Positions 34,039-42,112 of a stretch of 64,000 bases of DNA are shown in pieces. Location: assembly GCA_049340005.1 (NCBI GenBank), contig JBMPIY010000002.1. One strand, given 5' to 3'. Both the position numbers and the translations under genes were made by a program. The notes beneath the pieces are model-generated. The model saw only the letters and a list, made by a program, of their open reading frames with translations, was not told where the DNA came from and made no database searches. How positions within the stretch are numbered: the first letter of the stretch is position 1; each line of letters opens with the position of its first letter. This DNA is from CAXBDP01 sp963974465. GTDB taxonomy: Bacteria > Bacteroidota > Bacteroidia > Cytophagales > Cyclobacteriaceae.

Positions 34039-35259
34039 TTATTTAGTTCCCAGTAAGGCTGCTAATAGGAATACATGTTTTGCTGATTTGTTCATCGTCT
34101 CAATATCGGCCCACTCATCGGGGAAACCTCTCCTCCCGCCTCTTTCACCACCCAAGCCAAGCGCAGGAGTACCTTGTGAAATGGCAACATTCAAATTGCT
34201 TGAACCTCGATTACTCAATGACGGTTCGTATCCAAGAAACTGACTGATAGATATTCCTGTGGTAACCAATTCAGATTCTAATGCGCCAGAAATTTGACCT
34301 CCAGGTGTCAACTGAAACGGCTCCATTTTAAGTTCAACTCCAGTTTCCTCGCCAACTTGCGCAATAAGAGAAGCCACTTCTGTTTCAATTTCTTCTATCA
34401 CTTTCCCATCCAATGAACGAATATCCAATGAAAACCAACCTTGCTCTGGCTTATGATTAAATACATTGCCGCTTTCAATCATCCCAACATTAATTACGGT
34501 GCTTTGATCCTTATACTTTGTCGGATAATCCAAACTCAAAATTCTATCAATAGCTCTCCCAATTCCCTGATTTACATTGGGTAATCCACCATTAAGAGAG
34601 TGTCCTGGAGGACCCGAAACTTGAATTTTCCACCAATGGATGCCCAATGCGCCATAACTTAATGAACGACCATCACCCAAAATATCCACAAATGCTATTG
34701 CATCATTTTTGAATTCGTCGTACAGCAGTTTCATTCCTTGCAATCCCGTTTCCTCCTGCGCTACCGACGCAAATACCAATGTGTAATGTGGTTTAATTCC
34801 AGTTTCCAAAATTGCCTCTGCTGCCAATAGCATCGATACTGTAATGGAAGATGTGTTTGTGCCTGGCCCAATTACTTTTCCATTTGAGATAAATGGCAGT
34901 CTATTAGCCGCTTTTTGGTGCTCAGCAACTCCAGCAAGATCGTCCAAAGTAGACACAAAAATCAATTGTTCAGCACTTTGACCCGGGATAATTCCAATAA
35001 CATTTGGCCCGCTATCCATTCGCACATCTTGTAATCCAATTCGTTTCATTTCCTGCATCACAGCCTCGGCTCTTTCTTGCTCTTGGCCAGATGGACTAAT
35101 GATTCCACCTATTTTTATTAAGCTTTCTGCGGAATTAGTTTTTTGATTCTCGATCCAAGTCAGACCTTTTTGCAATGTCGGACTTTGACTGATATCAATT
35201 ATTTGAGCATAACTGCTTGTGCAAATAAGGAGGAATATGATTACAGAAAAATAACGCAT
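34039..35259 (-). CDS. secreted M20-peptidase-like protein lacking metal ligands
   Basis: The 406-residue product has a signal peptide (ending SYAQ near residue 19) and the two-domain order of M20 hydrolases with a dimerisation domain (HWWKIQVSGPPGHSLNGG). Normal zinc-ligand positions are changed: the H-x-D motif reads STLDDL (His to Thr), the GxGxxD motif reads GPGTNTSS (Asp to Thr), and the last His before DEW is Gly in GGRRGFPDEW. The EE pair (QEETG) and the G-GE-GG scaffold remain. It is therefore likely a non-catalytic homologue exported to the periplasm or outside, perhaps a peptide-binding protein; that role is inference. Confidence 0.75.
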   Translation of the reverse strand: MRYFSVIIFLLICTSSYAQIIDISQSPTLQKGLTWIENQKTNSAESLIKIGGIISPSGQEQERAEAVMQEMKRIGLQDVRMDSGPNVIGIIPGQSAEQLIFVSTLDDLAGVAEHQKAANRLPFISNGKVIGPGTNTSSITVSMLLAAEAILETGIKPHYTLVFASVAQEETGLQGMKLLYDEFKNDAIAFVDILGDGRSLSYGALGIHWWKIQVSGPPGHSLNGGLPNVNQGIGRAIDRILSLDYPTKYKDQSTVINVGMIESGNVFNHKPEQGWFSLDIRSLDGKVIEEIETEVASLIAQVGEETGVELKMEPFQLTPGGQISGALESELVTTGISISQFLGYEPSLSNRGSSNLNVAISQGTPALGLGGERGGRRGFPDEWADIETMNKSAKHVFLLAALLGTK

Positions 35260-35386
35260 TTCAAATCATTTTTAGGAAAAGTAAGTTTATAAGTCCACAT
35301 CCACAAGTGGATTTACACCAAGAATATCAAACTATTGGTTTAGAATTTATTGCCTAAAATTGCAAACCCAGAAATAAGCCCGAATT

Positions 35387-36385
35387 ATGAAGAATAGTGT
35401 TATTACAGGCATTGGCCATTATGTACCTGAAAAGATTGTAACTAATAAGGATCTTGAGAAAATAATGAACACCACCAATGAGTGGATAGTGGAACGGACT
35501 GGAATAGAAGAGCGCAGATGGTTCAATCCGGAAGTAGATACCGTAGCAAATATGGCTACCAAAGCTTCCAGAATGGCCATAGAAAGAGCAGGAATAGATG
35601 TGAAGGACATTGAATTTATCGTTTTTGCCAACATCACTCCCGACTATTTTTTTCCTGGCTCAGGAGTATTGTTGCAAAGAGAATTAGGTCTTAGTGGTAT
35701 TGGTGCATTGGATATTCGCAATGCGTGCTCGGGCTTCATCTACGGCCTATCCGTAGCAAATGCATTTATCAAAACTGGCACTTACAAAACAATATTGCTA
35801 GTAGGAGCTGAAATACAATCATCCGCACTGGATATTTCTGATGAAGGCCGCTCATCTAGCGTTATTTTCGCAGATGGTGCCGGTGCAGTGATATTACAAG
35901 CTACGGATGATTCAAGCAAAGGCGTATTAACGACCCACTTGCATGCCGATGGTAGATTTGCCGAAGAATTATACGTGAAAGATCCAGGAAGTAGTCGTGC
36001 TGAGCGCCTTTCGCATGACTTAATTGACGGGCCAACCTTCAAACTAACTATGAATGGTAATACGGTATTTAAACATGCCGTGGTCAGATTTTTAGAGGTA
36101 ATCCAAGAAGCTTTAGATGCTACAGGCAAAAGCAAGGAAGATATTGATCTTTTCATTCCGCATCAGGCCAATTTGAGAATAAGTAATTTTGTACAAGAAA
36201 AGCTTGGTTTGCCAAACGAAAAGGTATTCAATAACATTATGCATTATGGAAATACCACTGCCGCATCCATTCCCATTGCAATGAGTGAAGCCTTCGAAAA
36301 AGGTAAATTAAAAGAAGGCGATTTACTTTGCTTAGCAGCATTTGGAAGTGGATTTACTTGGGCATCGGCAATGATCCAAATGTAA
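35387..36385 (+). CDS. fabH: 3-oxoacyl-ACP synthase III (KAS III)
   Basis: The 332-residue product has the full KAS III triad: Cys in DIRNACSGFIYGL, His in FIPHQANLRIS and Asn in MHYGNTTAASIP. It starts ITGIGHYVPEKIVTNKDLEK. It condenses acetyl-CoA or branched acyl-CoA with malonyl-ACP to begin fatty acid synthesis. No other fab genes are adjacent, so it may be a second copy; a hypothetical gene follows after three bases. Confidence 0.93.
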   Translation: MKNSVITGIGHYVPEKIVTNKDLEKIMNTTNEWIVERTGIEERRWFNPEVDTVANMATKASRMAIERAGIDVKDIEFIVFANITPDYFFPGSGVLLQRELGLSGIGALDIRNACSGFIYGLSVANAFIKTGTYKTILLVGAEIQSSALDISDEGRSSSVIFADGAGAVILQATDDSSKGVLTTHLHADGRFAEELYVKDPGSSRAERLSHDLIDGPTFKLTMNGNTVFKHAVVRFLEVIQEALDATGKSKEDIDLFIPHQANLRISNFVQEKLGLPNEKVFNNIMHYGNTTAASIPIAMSEAFEKGKLKEGDLLCLAAFGSGFTWASAMIQM

Positions 36386-36388
36386 AAT

Positions 36389-36988
36389 ATGGGTTCGAAG
36401 GAGATTTTTGATGAAAAAGAACTTTCGTTTCTGAGTGATGTAGAAATTCTCAGGTATCGAGAAACTGCATACGAAAAGGTAAAGCAACTATTGCGGGAGG
36501 TTAAAAACCGACTAGAGCCCAAGGTAAATTCCCTTCACAGTTTGCTTCCTGCTGGCAGTCTCACCCAAGGTGGTAAAATTTCCAAGGGCGAGAATTTGCA
36601 AGGACTTCCCTATCTGATATTGGATTATCCGCGATTCAAAAAAGGAAAAGAGTTAATACTATTTCGAACCATGTTTTGGTGGGGAAACTATTTTAGCGTT
36701 ACACTGCACTTACAAGGAAATTTGGCAAGTCATGCATTCGCGAATTTATCTCAAGTTAGCTTCGACCCTTCCTCCCGCTTTTCTGTGGATGAAGACTGGA
36801 ACCATGATGTAAGTTCATATTTGCACGATGTTGAATCAGTAGAACAAATCAATCATCAACCGAGAGTTCTTAAAATCGCTCGAACAATCCCTTTAACAAA
36901 CTCGAACGACTTGCCTGATTTTTCGTTAATATGTTACGAAACTTGGATTGAACTAATTCGCAAATCCAAAATTGGCATTTATCGCTAA
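36389..36988 (+). CDS. conserved hypothetical cytoplasmic protein
   Basis: The 199-residue product has no signal or membrane helix. It begins with a charged helical stretch (residues 1-45), then an aromatic beta-rich middle (GLPYLILDYPRFKKGKELIL, FRTMFWWGNYFSVTLHLQG). I do not recognise a named domain; I believe similar proteins occur across Bacteroidota, but cannot show it here. It lies three bases after fabH and is almost certainly translated from the same message. Two octamer copies in opposite orientation fall in it (36493 and 36771). Confidence 0.7.
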   Translation: MGSKEIFDEKELSFLSDVEILRYRETAYEKVKQLLREVKNRLEPKVNSLHSLLPAGSLTQGGKISKGENLQGLPYLILDYPRFKKGKELILFRTMFWWGNYFSVTLHLQGNLASHAFANLSQVSFDPSSRFSVDEDWNHDVSSYLHDVESVEQINHQPRVLKIARTIPLTNSNDLPDFSLICYETWIELIRKSKIGIYR

Positions 36989-37065
36989 AAATTTAGGTAG
37001 CCATCCAATTCTCATTCATTTTTCTGTTATATTGTTATCATATCAATACATTATATAAATCCATT

Positions 37066-38655
37066 ATGCATAGGTTTATTATCCTTACTTTAGGTTTTCT
37101 AATCATCTTTCAATCAAATATTTACGCCCAAGTAAATCCTCCAACTGAGGAGCAAAATTTACGTGCAGTTGGTAATATGGAAAATGGGCAGCGTCAAGGT
37201 CAATGGGCATTTTACGATGCTGATGATCAGCTCGTTCAAACTGGAAATTACGAGAATGGCAAGAGGGATGGCCTCTGGCTTTTTTACGAAAATAAAATGC
37301 TGAGATATGAAATCACCTATCAAAATGATAAGCCATCTGGCAATTACAAGGAATATAGTGTAGATGGGAAATTAAGTTCACAAGGCCAATTTCAAGATAG
37401 TTTGATGATTGGTACTTGGACGTTCTACCATCCTAATGGCAACCCACAACTGACCGGTGAAATGCAGAATGGAAAAATGCAGGGTCTTTGGAAAGGATAT
37501 TATGCAGATGGGAAAATCTACTCTGAAGTATATTTTCTCGAAGGTGAAAGAGAAGGCCCAAGTCGAATATTCGACATGTCGGGTAAGCAAGTTTCTGAAC
37601 TTAATTATAAAAACGGTGAACCAAATGGTGAATATTTAGCCTACCATTTTGGCAATGTGAAGAAAGAAGAAGGCCGCTATGATAATGGAAAAAAAGTAGG
37701 TCTCTGGAAAGAATATTATCCTAGTGGAATTTTAGCTGCGGAGAAGCCATACCTAAATGGCGAGCCGCATGGAATTTGGAAAGAGTATTATGAAGATCGT
37801 CAATTAAAAAGTGAAAACATTTTTGAAAATGGCATAGCTACAGGCACTTGGAAAGCTTACCATGATAATGGCAGAATTGCCAAAGAAGTAATTTATGAAA
37901 ATGGAGTACCTAATGGAGCTTACCTTGAAAATCACTACAATGGAAGGGTCAGTGTGGAAGGACAATACCGCAATGGATTCAAAGATGGTCTCTGGAAAAT
38001 GTATTTGGAAACTGGCAAAATGTTCTCCATTGGTAATTACAGAGAAGATTTGAAGGTTTCGCTTTGGAAATATTTTACTGAGCAGGGCACAATTGAGGCA
38101 GAAGGTCGCTATCGTTCGGATATGGAAGATGGACAATGGTTTTTCTATTATCCATCAGGAAATCTAAAATCTGTGGGATCATTTCTATTGGGTGAAGAAG
38201 ATGGCCTTTGGGGCCTTTTCCACGAGAACGGTCAATTGATGCAGGAAGAAACGTGGGCGGGAGGTAAACTAATGGAGTTAGGCCCATATATGAACATTTT
38301 TGGTGATACACTCCCAACTGGCAGCTTTGCTAATGGCTCTGGCATTCGCTATAGCTACCACCGTAATGGAAACAAGGAGTCTGAAGGCACTTACTTAGAT
38401 GGCATGCCTCATGGAGAATGGACTTACTTTTATCCTAATGGCAGAACTGCTGGTAAAGGCAGTATGGTTGATGGTGTAAGAGAAGGCCAATGGATATTCT
38501 ACCATGACAATGGAGCTGAAGAATCGAAAGGATTATTTAGAAATGGAGAACCTGATGGAGAATGGTCGTATTACGATCGTAGAGGCTATTTAATTGAAGT
38601 GGTTACATTCCAAAATGGAATCCAGTTAGGAATTGATGAAGAAATAGATAATTGA
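37066..38655 (+). CDS. secreted MORN-repeat protein
   Basis: The 529-residue product has a signal peptide ending NIYAQ (about residue 22) followed by about 18 MORN/YwqK-type repeats of roughly 23 residues, each built on G-x-W-x-x-Y followed by NG-x-L and a G-x-Y-x-NG turn (for example NGKRDGLWLFYENKML). A break in regularity near residues 405-425 separates the last three repeats. Such proteins form extended beta ribbons that bind lipids or partners; no enzymatic motif is seen. Location periplasmic or surface. Function unknown. Confidence 0.88.
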   Translation: MHRFIILTLGFLIIFQSNIYAQVNPPTEEQNLRAVGNMENGQRQGQWAFYDADDQLVQTGNYENGKRDGLWLFYENKMLRYEITYQNDKPSGNYKEYSVDGKLSSQGQFQDSLMIGTWTFYHPNGNPQLTGEMQNGKMQGLWKGYYADGKIYSEVYFLEGEREGPSRIFDMSGKQVSELNYKNGEPNGEYLAYHFGNVKKEEGRYDNGKKVGLWKEYYPSGILAAEKPYLNGEPHGIWKEYYEDRQLKSENIFENGIATGTWKAYHDNGRIAKEVIYENGVPNGAYLENHYNGRVSVEGQYRNGFKDGLWKMYLETGKMFSIGNYREDLKVSLWKYFTEQGTIEAEGRYRSDMEDGQWFFYYPSGNLKSVGSFLLGEEDGLWGLFHENGQLMQEETWAGGKLMELGPYMNIFGDTLPTGSFANGSGIRYSYHRNGNKESEGTYLDGMPHGEWTYFYPNGRTAGKGSMVDGVREGQWIFYHDNGAEESKGLFRNGEPDGEWSYYDRRGYLIEVVTFQNGIQLGIDEEIDN

Positions 38656-38702
38656 TCTGAACAGATATTGAATTAGCTGGTTGTATTATAAAATTCGTAA
38701 AC

Positions 38703-38870
38703 ATGTTTGGACTATTTAAGAAAACCAGCAAGAAAGAAAAACTACAAAAAGAATACGCAAAGCTGATGGCAGAAGCGCATAAGCTCTCCCACTCCGATCG
38801 AAGAAAAGCTGATGAAAAAACAGCCGAAGCTGAGGAAGTAGCCAAGAAAATTGATGCTTTGAATAGTTGA
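38703..38870 (+). CDS. Lacal_2735-family small protein, 55 residues
   Basis: An ATG at 38703 opens a 55-residue frame closed by TGA at 38868-38870. The product starts MFGLFKKTSKKEKLQKEYAK and continues as a charged helix with HKLSHSDRRKADEKTAEAEE, matching the Lacal_2735 family of short Bacteroidota proteins that I recall. It is Lys/Glu-rich, cytoplasmic, probably helical. It lies 47 bases after the MORN gene. Function unknown. Confidence 0.8.
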   Translation: MFGLFKKTSKKEKLQKEYAKLMAEAHKLSHSDRRKADEKTAEAEEVAKKIDALNS

Positions 38871-38996
38871 TATTATTGGGTTATCGATTTATAATTAACC
38901 TAGTATTTTAGCTCACAGGAACTTCAGGCTTGTGTGGTTGGATGAAAATTTATCCAGTTATCTCATAACCATCTTTTGTTACCTGTCAACTTTTTT

Positions 38997-40049
38997 TCAA
39001 TGCTTCCAATTATAAGAATCTAAATTTTCGAGGCAGGCTTTTAATAGGGCTATAGATGATTTCACATCTTCGCGATTTACCATTTCTATATCTTGATGCA
39101 AATGGCGGGTGGGTATAGAAACCGCTCCAGAAATAGCTCCATTTTTGCCGCGTAATTGTACACCGGCAGTATCAGTTCCCCCCGCCGTCAGAATTTCTGG
39201 CTGCCAAGTAATTTTTTGATTATCAGCAGTTTGTTTCATATAATCTATCATTCTATAGTCACAAATAGCTGAAGCATCCATCAATTTGATAGCCGCACCC
39301 TTTCCAAGTGAAGTGATTTTCTCATGAGCTTGAGCTCCAGGCAAATCAAAAGCAATAGTTGTATCTAGCCCAAAGCCAAAATCTGGATTGAGCTTGTGTG
39401 CAGCAACTTGCGCTCCTCGAAGACCAACTTCTTCTTGCACAGTAAATACACCATACACATCATAAGGCTGGGTTTCTAGTGCTTTCATAGTTTCAATTAG
39501 AATGTAAACACTTATTCTATTGTCGATAGACTTGCAGCTTAGACAGTCACCTATTTCAATAAAATCTCTTTGCCTAGTTACAGGATTTCCAATTGCTATA
39601 TACTTATCTACCTCCTCCTTTTGCATTCCAAGGTCAATAAAGAAGTCAGTCATTTTAGGTAGATTTTTACGCTCCTCGTCACTCATTACGTGAATTGGTT
39701 TGCAGCCAATTACACCAATCAAATCCTTCTTACCATGCACGATTACTCGCTGAGATACAACCGTTTTTGGATCGAAACCTCCAAGGGTATGAAAGCGGAG
39801 GAATCCTTGTTCATCGATATGGGTTACAATAAATCCGATTTCATCTAAGTGAGCCGCCACCATTGCTTTTTTGCCATCTGGATTACGTTTTCCTTTTTTC
39901 AATGTGAAAATATTTCCGAGATTATCCACCTCAATTTCATCTACAAAAGGTGTCATTTGTTCAATTACAAAATCTCTAATACTCTTCTCGTGACCTGGTG
40001 CTCCAGGTGTTTCGCATATTGTTTTTAATAGAGCTAAGTCTAGATTCAT
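38997..40049 (-). CDS. M42-family metallopeptidase (glutamyl aminopeptidase-like)
   Basis: The 350-residue product has all M42 metal ligands in order: AAHLDEIGFIV (His and Asp), SIDNRISVYILIE (bridging Asp), TVQEEVGLRGAQVAA (catalytic and ligand Glu), GLDTTIAFD (Asp) and the last His in IPTRHLHQDIEM. These dinuclear aminopeptidases form large tetrahedral dodecamers in the cytoplasm and trim short peptides. No signal peptide is present. Single gene, divergent from crtY. Confidence 0.92.
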   Translation of the reverse strand: MNLDLALLKTICETPGAPGHEKSIRDFVIEQMTPFVDEIEVDNLGNIFTLKKGKRNPDGKKAMVAAHLDEIGFIVTHIDEQGFLRFHTLGGFDPKTVVSQRVIVHGKKDLIGVIGCKPIHVMSDEERKNLPKMTDFFIDLGMQKEEVDKYIAIGNPVTRQRDFIEIGDCLSCKSIDNRISVYILIETMKALETQPYDVYGVFTVQEEVGLRGAQVAAHKLNPDFGFGLDTTIAFDLPGAQAHEKITSLGKGAAIKLMDASAICDYRMIDYMKQTADNQKITWQPEILTAGGTDTAGVQLRGKNGAISGAVSIPTRHLHQDIEMVNREDVKSSIALLKACLENLDSYNWKH

Positions 40050-40313
40050 TGCTTTTCAATTGTTTGTTCAAAGATAGGGAATTTGCTAACGGATTGATAA
40101 AAGACATGTGGGTTATGGGTTTTCCGATGTAAAAACCATCTAATTATTATTAATCATAGTTCTGACAATTGCCATGTCTGAGAGTTGTACATGTGGTTGA
40201 TTTGTGCAATTCCGTTATCCCTATTTAGATAGAGCTCCTATGTAGCCAGAGCAAAATTTCAGAAATTCACTTTCAGAAATAACAATTCACTCAATTAATG
40301 TATTATTGTGAAG

Positions 40314-41465
40314 ATGAAAACTCAATGGGATTATATAATTGCTGGAGGTGGATGTGCTGGAAGGAGCTTGGCATATCAAATGAGTTTACATGAGTCTCTT
40401 AAGGAGAAAAAAATACTTATAATTGAGAAGGAATCTAAGAATCAAAATGATAGGACTTGGAGTTTTTGGGAGTCGAGACCTGGCCCTTTTGAGGAAATAG
40501 TACATAAGAGATGGGAAAATGCTTGGGTACATTATGGCTGTGTTTCGAGAAAGTTGAAATTGAGGCCTTTTGTGTATAAAACCATTTTGGGAAAGGACTT
40601 TTATGAATTCACTGATAAGGCCTTTCAAAATACTACAAATATTAGCTATACAAATGCTACAGTCAAGAGCATAGATAAAAGCGGGAGGGTAATAAGTGAT
40701 ATTGGTGAATTCAATGGCAAATGGATTTTTAGCAGCCTTCTAGCAAAACCAGATAAAGTAAACCCATACCATTGGTTATGGCAGCATTTCTACGGTAAAG
40801 TTATACGTACATCAAACCCGCAATTCGATCCAAACGCCGTCACTTTTATGGACTTCAGGGTTCCTCAAATCGATGGCACGTGCTTTATGTATATTTTGCC
40901 TTTTTCAGAGACTGAAGCATTGCTTGAATTCACGGTCTTCTCAAAAGACATTTGGACGAAAGAGCAATATGCAAAGCAGTTAGAAAAATATATGATAAAA
41001 CATATTGATGGCTCCTATGAAGTAATAGAAGAAGAAATGGGTGCTATTCCTATGACTGATTTCCCTTTGAAGAGAGCTGAAAAAGATAGTAAAATCATTA
41101 AGATTGGTTCGGCGGGTGGAGCAAGTAAAGGCTCTACTGGCTACACCTTTAGTCGTATACAAGAAGACGCAGCATTAATGGCCAATAGACTAGCCCAAGG
41201 TGACCTCCCGCTATATTCCACTCACTTTAGTAATAGTCGTTTCAGATGGTATGACAGTAGTTTATTAGGGCTATTAACCAAAGAAAACTATTCAGGTGAT
41301 CAATTTTTCTTCAATCTATTTGCAAAAAATAAAACTGAAGACATTTTCTCTTTTCTTAATGAAAAAACTAGCTTTAGAACAGAACTAAAAATCATGTCTA
41401 GTACTCCTCTAGTAAAGATGACTGTAAATGGTTTTTCAGCTCTAAATAAGGTGTTTAAAAAGTAG
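40314..41465 (+). CDS. crtY: lycopene beta-cyclase (CrtY-like)
   Basis: The preferred ATG at 40314 (MKTQWDYIIAGGGCAGRSLA) gives 383 residues; a GTG two codons upstream (40308) is an alternative. The N terminus is a Rossmann dinucleotide-binding motif, followed by NDRTWSFWE, characteristic of CrtY-type cyclases, and IPMTDFPLKRAEKDSKIIKIGSAGG. It converts lycopene to beta-carotene at the membrane. No other carotenoid genes are next to it. It implies a pigmented organism. Two octamer copies lie in the gene (40681 plus, 41204 minus). Confidence 0.9.
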   Translation: MKTQWDYIIAGGGCAGRSLAYQMSLHESLKEKKILIIEKESKNQNDRTWSFWESRPGPFEEIVHKRWENAWVHYGCVSRKLKLRPFVYKTILGKDFYEFTDKAFQNTTNISYTNATVKSIDKSGRVISDIGEFNGKWIFSSLLAKPDKVNPYHWLWQHFYGKVIRTSNPQFDPNAVTFMDFRVPQIDGTCFMYILPFSETEALLEFTVFSKDIWTKEQYAKQLEKYMIKHIDGSYEVIEEEMGAIPMTDFPLKRAEKDSKIIKIGSAGGASKGSTGYTFSRIQEDAALMANRLAQGDLPLYSTHFSNSRFRWYDSSLLGLLTKENYSGDQFFFNLFAKNKTEDIFSFLNEKTSFRTELKIMSSTPLVKMTVNGFSALNKVFKK

Positions 41466-41572
41466 AAGATTCCTACAACATCTTTCGTTAAAATTCTATA
41501 TTTAGGTGCAATTAAAATATTCTTTGGTGTTTTTCAAATGTGGCTAATTTTATTTCACTAATCTTATATGAA

Positions 41573-41600
41573 TTGGAATCAAGAATAATTAGTATATTTA
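41573..41600 (+). promoter_or_regulatory. possible promoter for the response regulator/kinase unit
   Basis: TTG at 41573-41575 is followed after 17 bases by TATATTTA (41593-41600), one mismatch from TAnnTTTG, which fits the Bacteroidota -33/-7 arrangement. It lies about 48 bases before the response regulator start. Confidence 0.35.
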
Positions 41601-41647
41601 GCTCATTATTTAAATAACCTATGATATTTAATTGATTTTTTAATGGC

Positions 41648-42034
41648 ATGAGTGTTCCAGAGGTTTTAATAATCGACGATGACCCAATCAATAACTTGAT
41701 TTGCGAGAAGATTCTTCAGATAAAAGGGATCTCATCAAACAGTTATAGCTTCACTAGTGCTTCTAAGGCGCTTGATTTTTTAGCTGAAATTGAAGGTGAA
41801 ACTCCAGCTGCAATATTATTAGATCTCAATTTGCCTGAGATTGATGGATGGCAGTTTTTAGAGAAATTTCAATTTCTTAACATCAAGACCACCATCTTTA
41901 TTCTTACTTCCTCAATCGATCCAAGAGATAAAAACAGGTCTGAAGCTTACAAAGATGTAAAGGGCTTTTTCACAAAACCCTTAATGGACGGAAATTTAGA
42001 AATAATCCGAGCCACGATTAACCAGGCCGTTTAG
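41648..42034 (+). CDS. single-domain response regulator
   Basis: The 128-residue product is one receiver domain: acidic pocket IIDDDPINNL near the N terminus, phosphoacceptor Asp in ILLDLNLPEIDGW, the switch Thr/Ser in FILTSSIDP and the conserved Lys in GFFTKPLMDG. There is no output domain. It lies 78 bases before a multi-PAS histidine kinase and is probably its partner; single-domain regulators of this type relay phosphate or act by binding. Cytoplasmic. Confidence 0.9.
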   Translation: MSVPEVLIIDDDPINNLICEKILQIKGISSNSYSFTSASKALDFLAEIEGETPAAILLDLNLPEIDGWQFLEKFQFLNIKTTIFILTSSIDPRDKNRSEAYKDVKGFFTKPLMDGNLEIIRATINQAV

Positions 42035-42112
42035 AAGCTGATTAACCTGTCAGAAATATACTTTTATAATTAGATTATTGGGCATATTTCCCGACATTAG
42101 AGGCTGCTAGAA

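Noticed and set aside
37066..38655. Tandem DNA repeat or CRISPR-like array
   Set aside because: The regular 23-residue period is at protein level (MORN repeats) with diverged DNA; there are no identical repeats with spacers.
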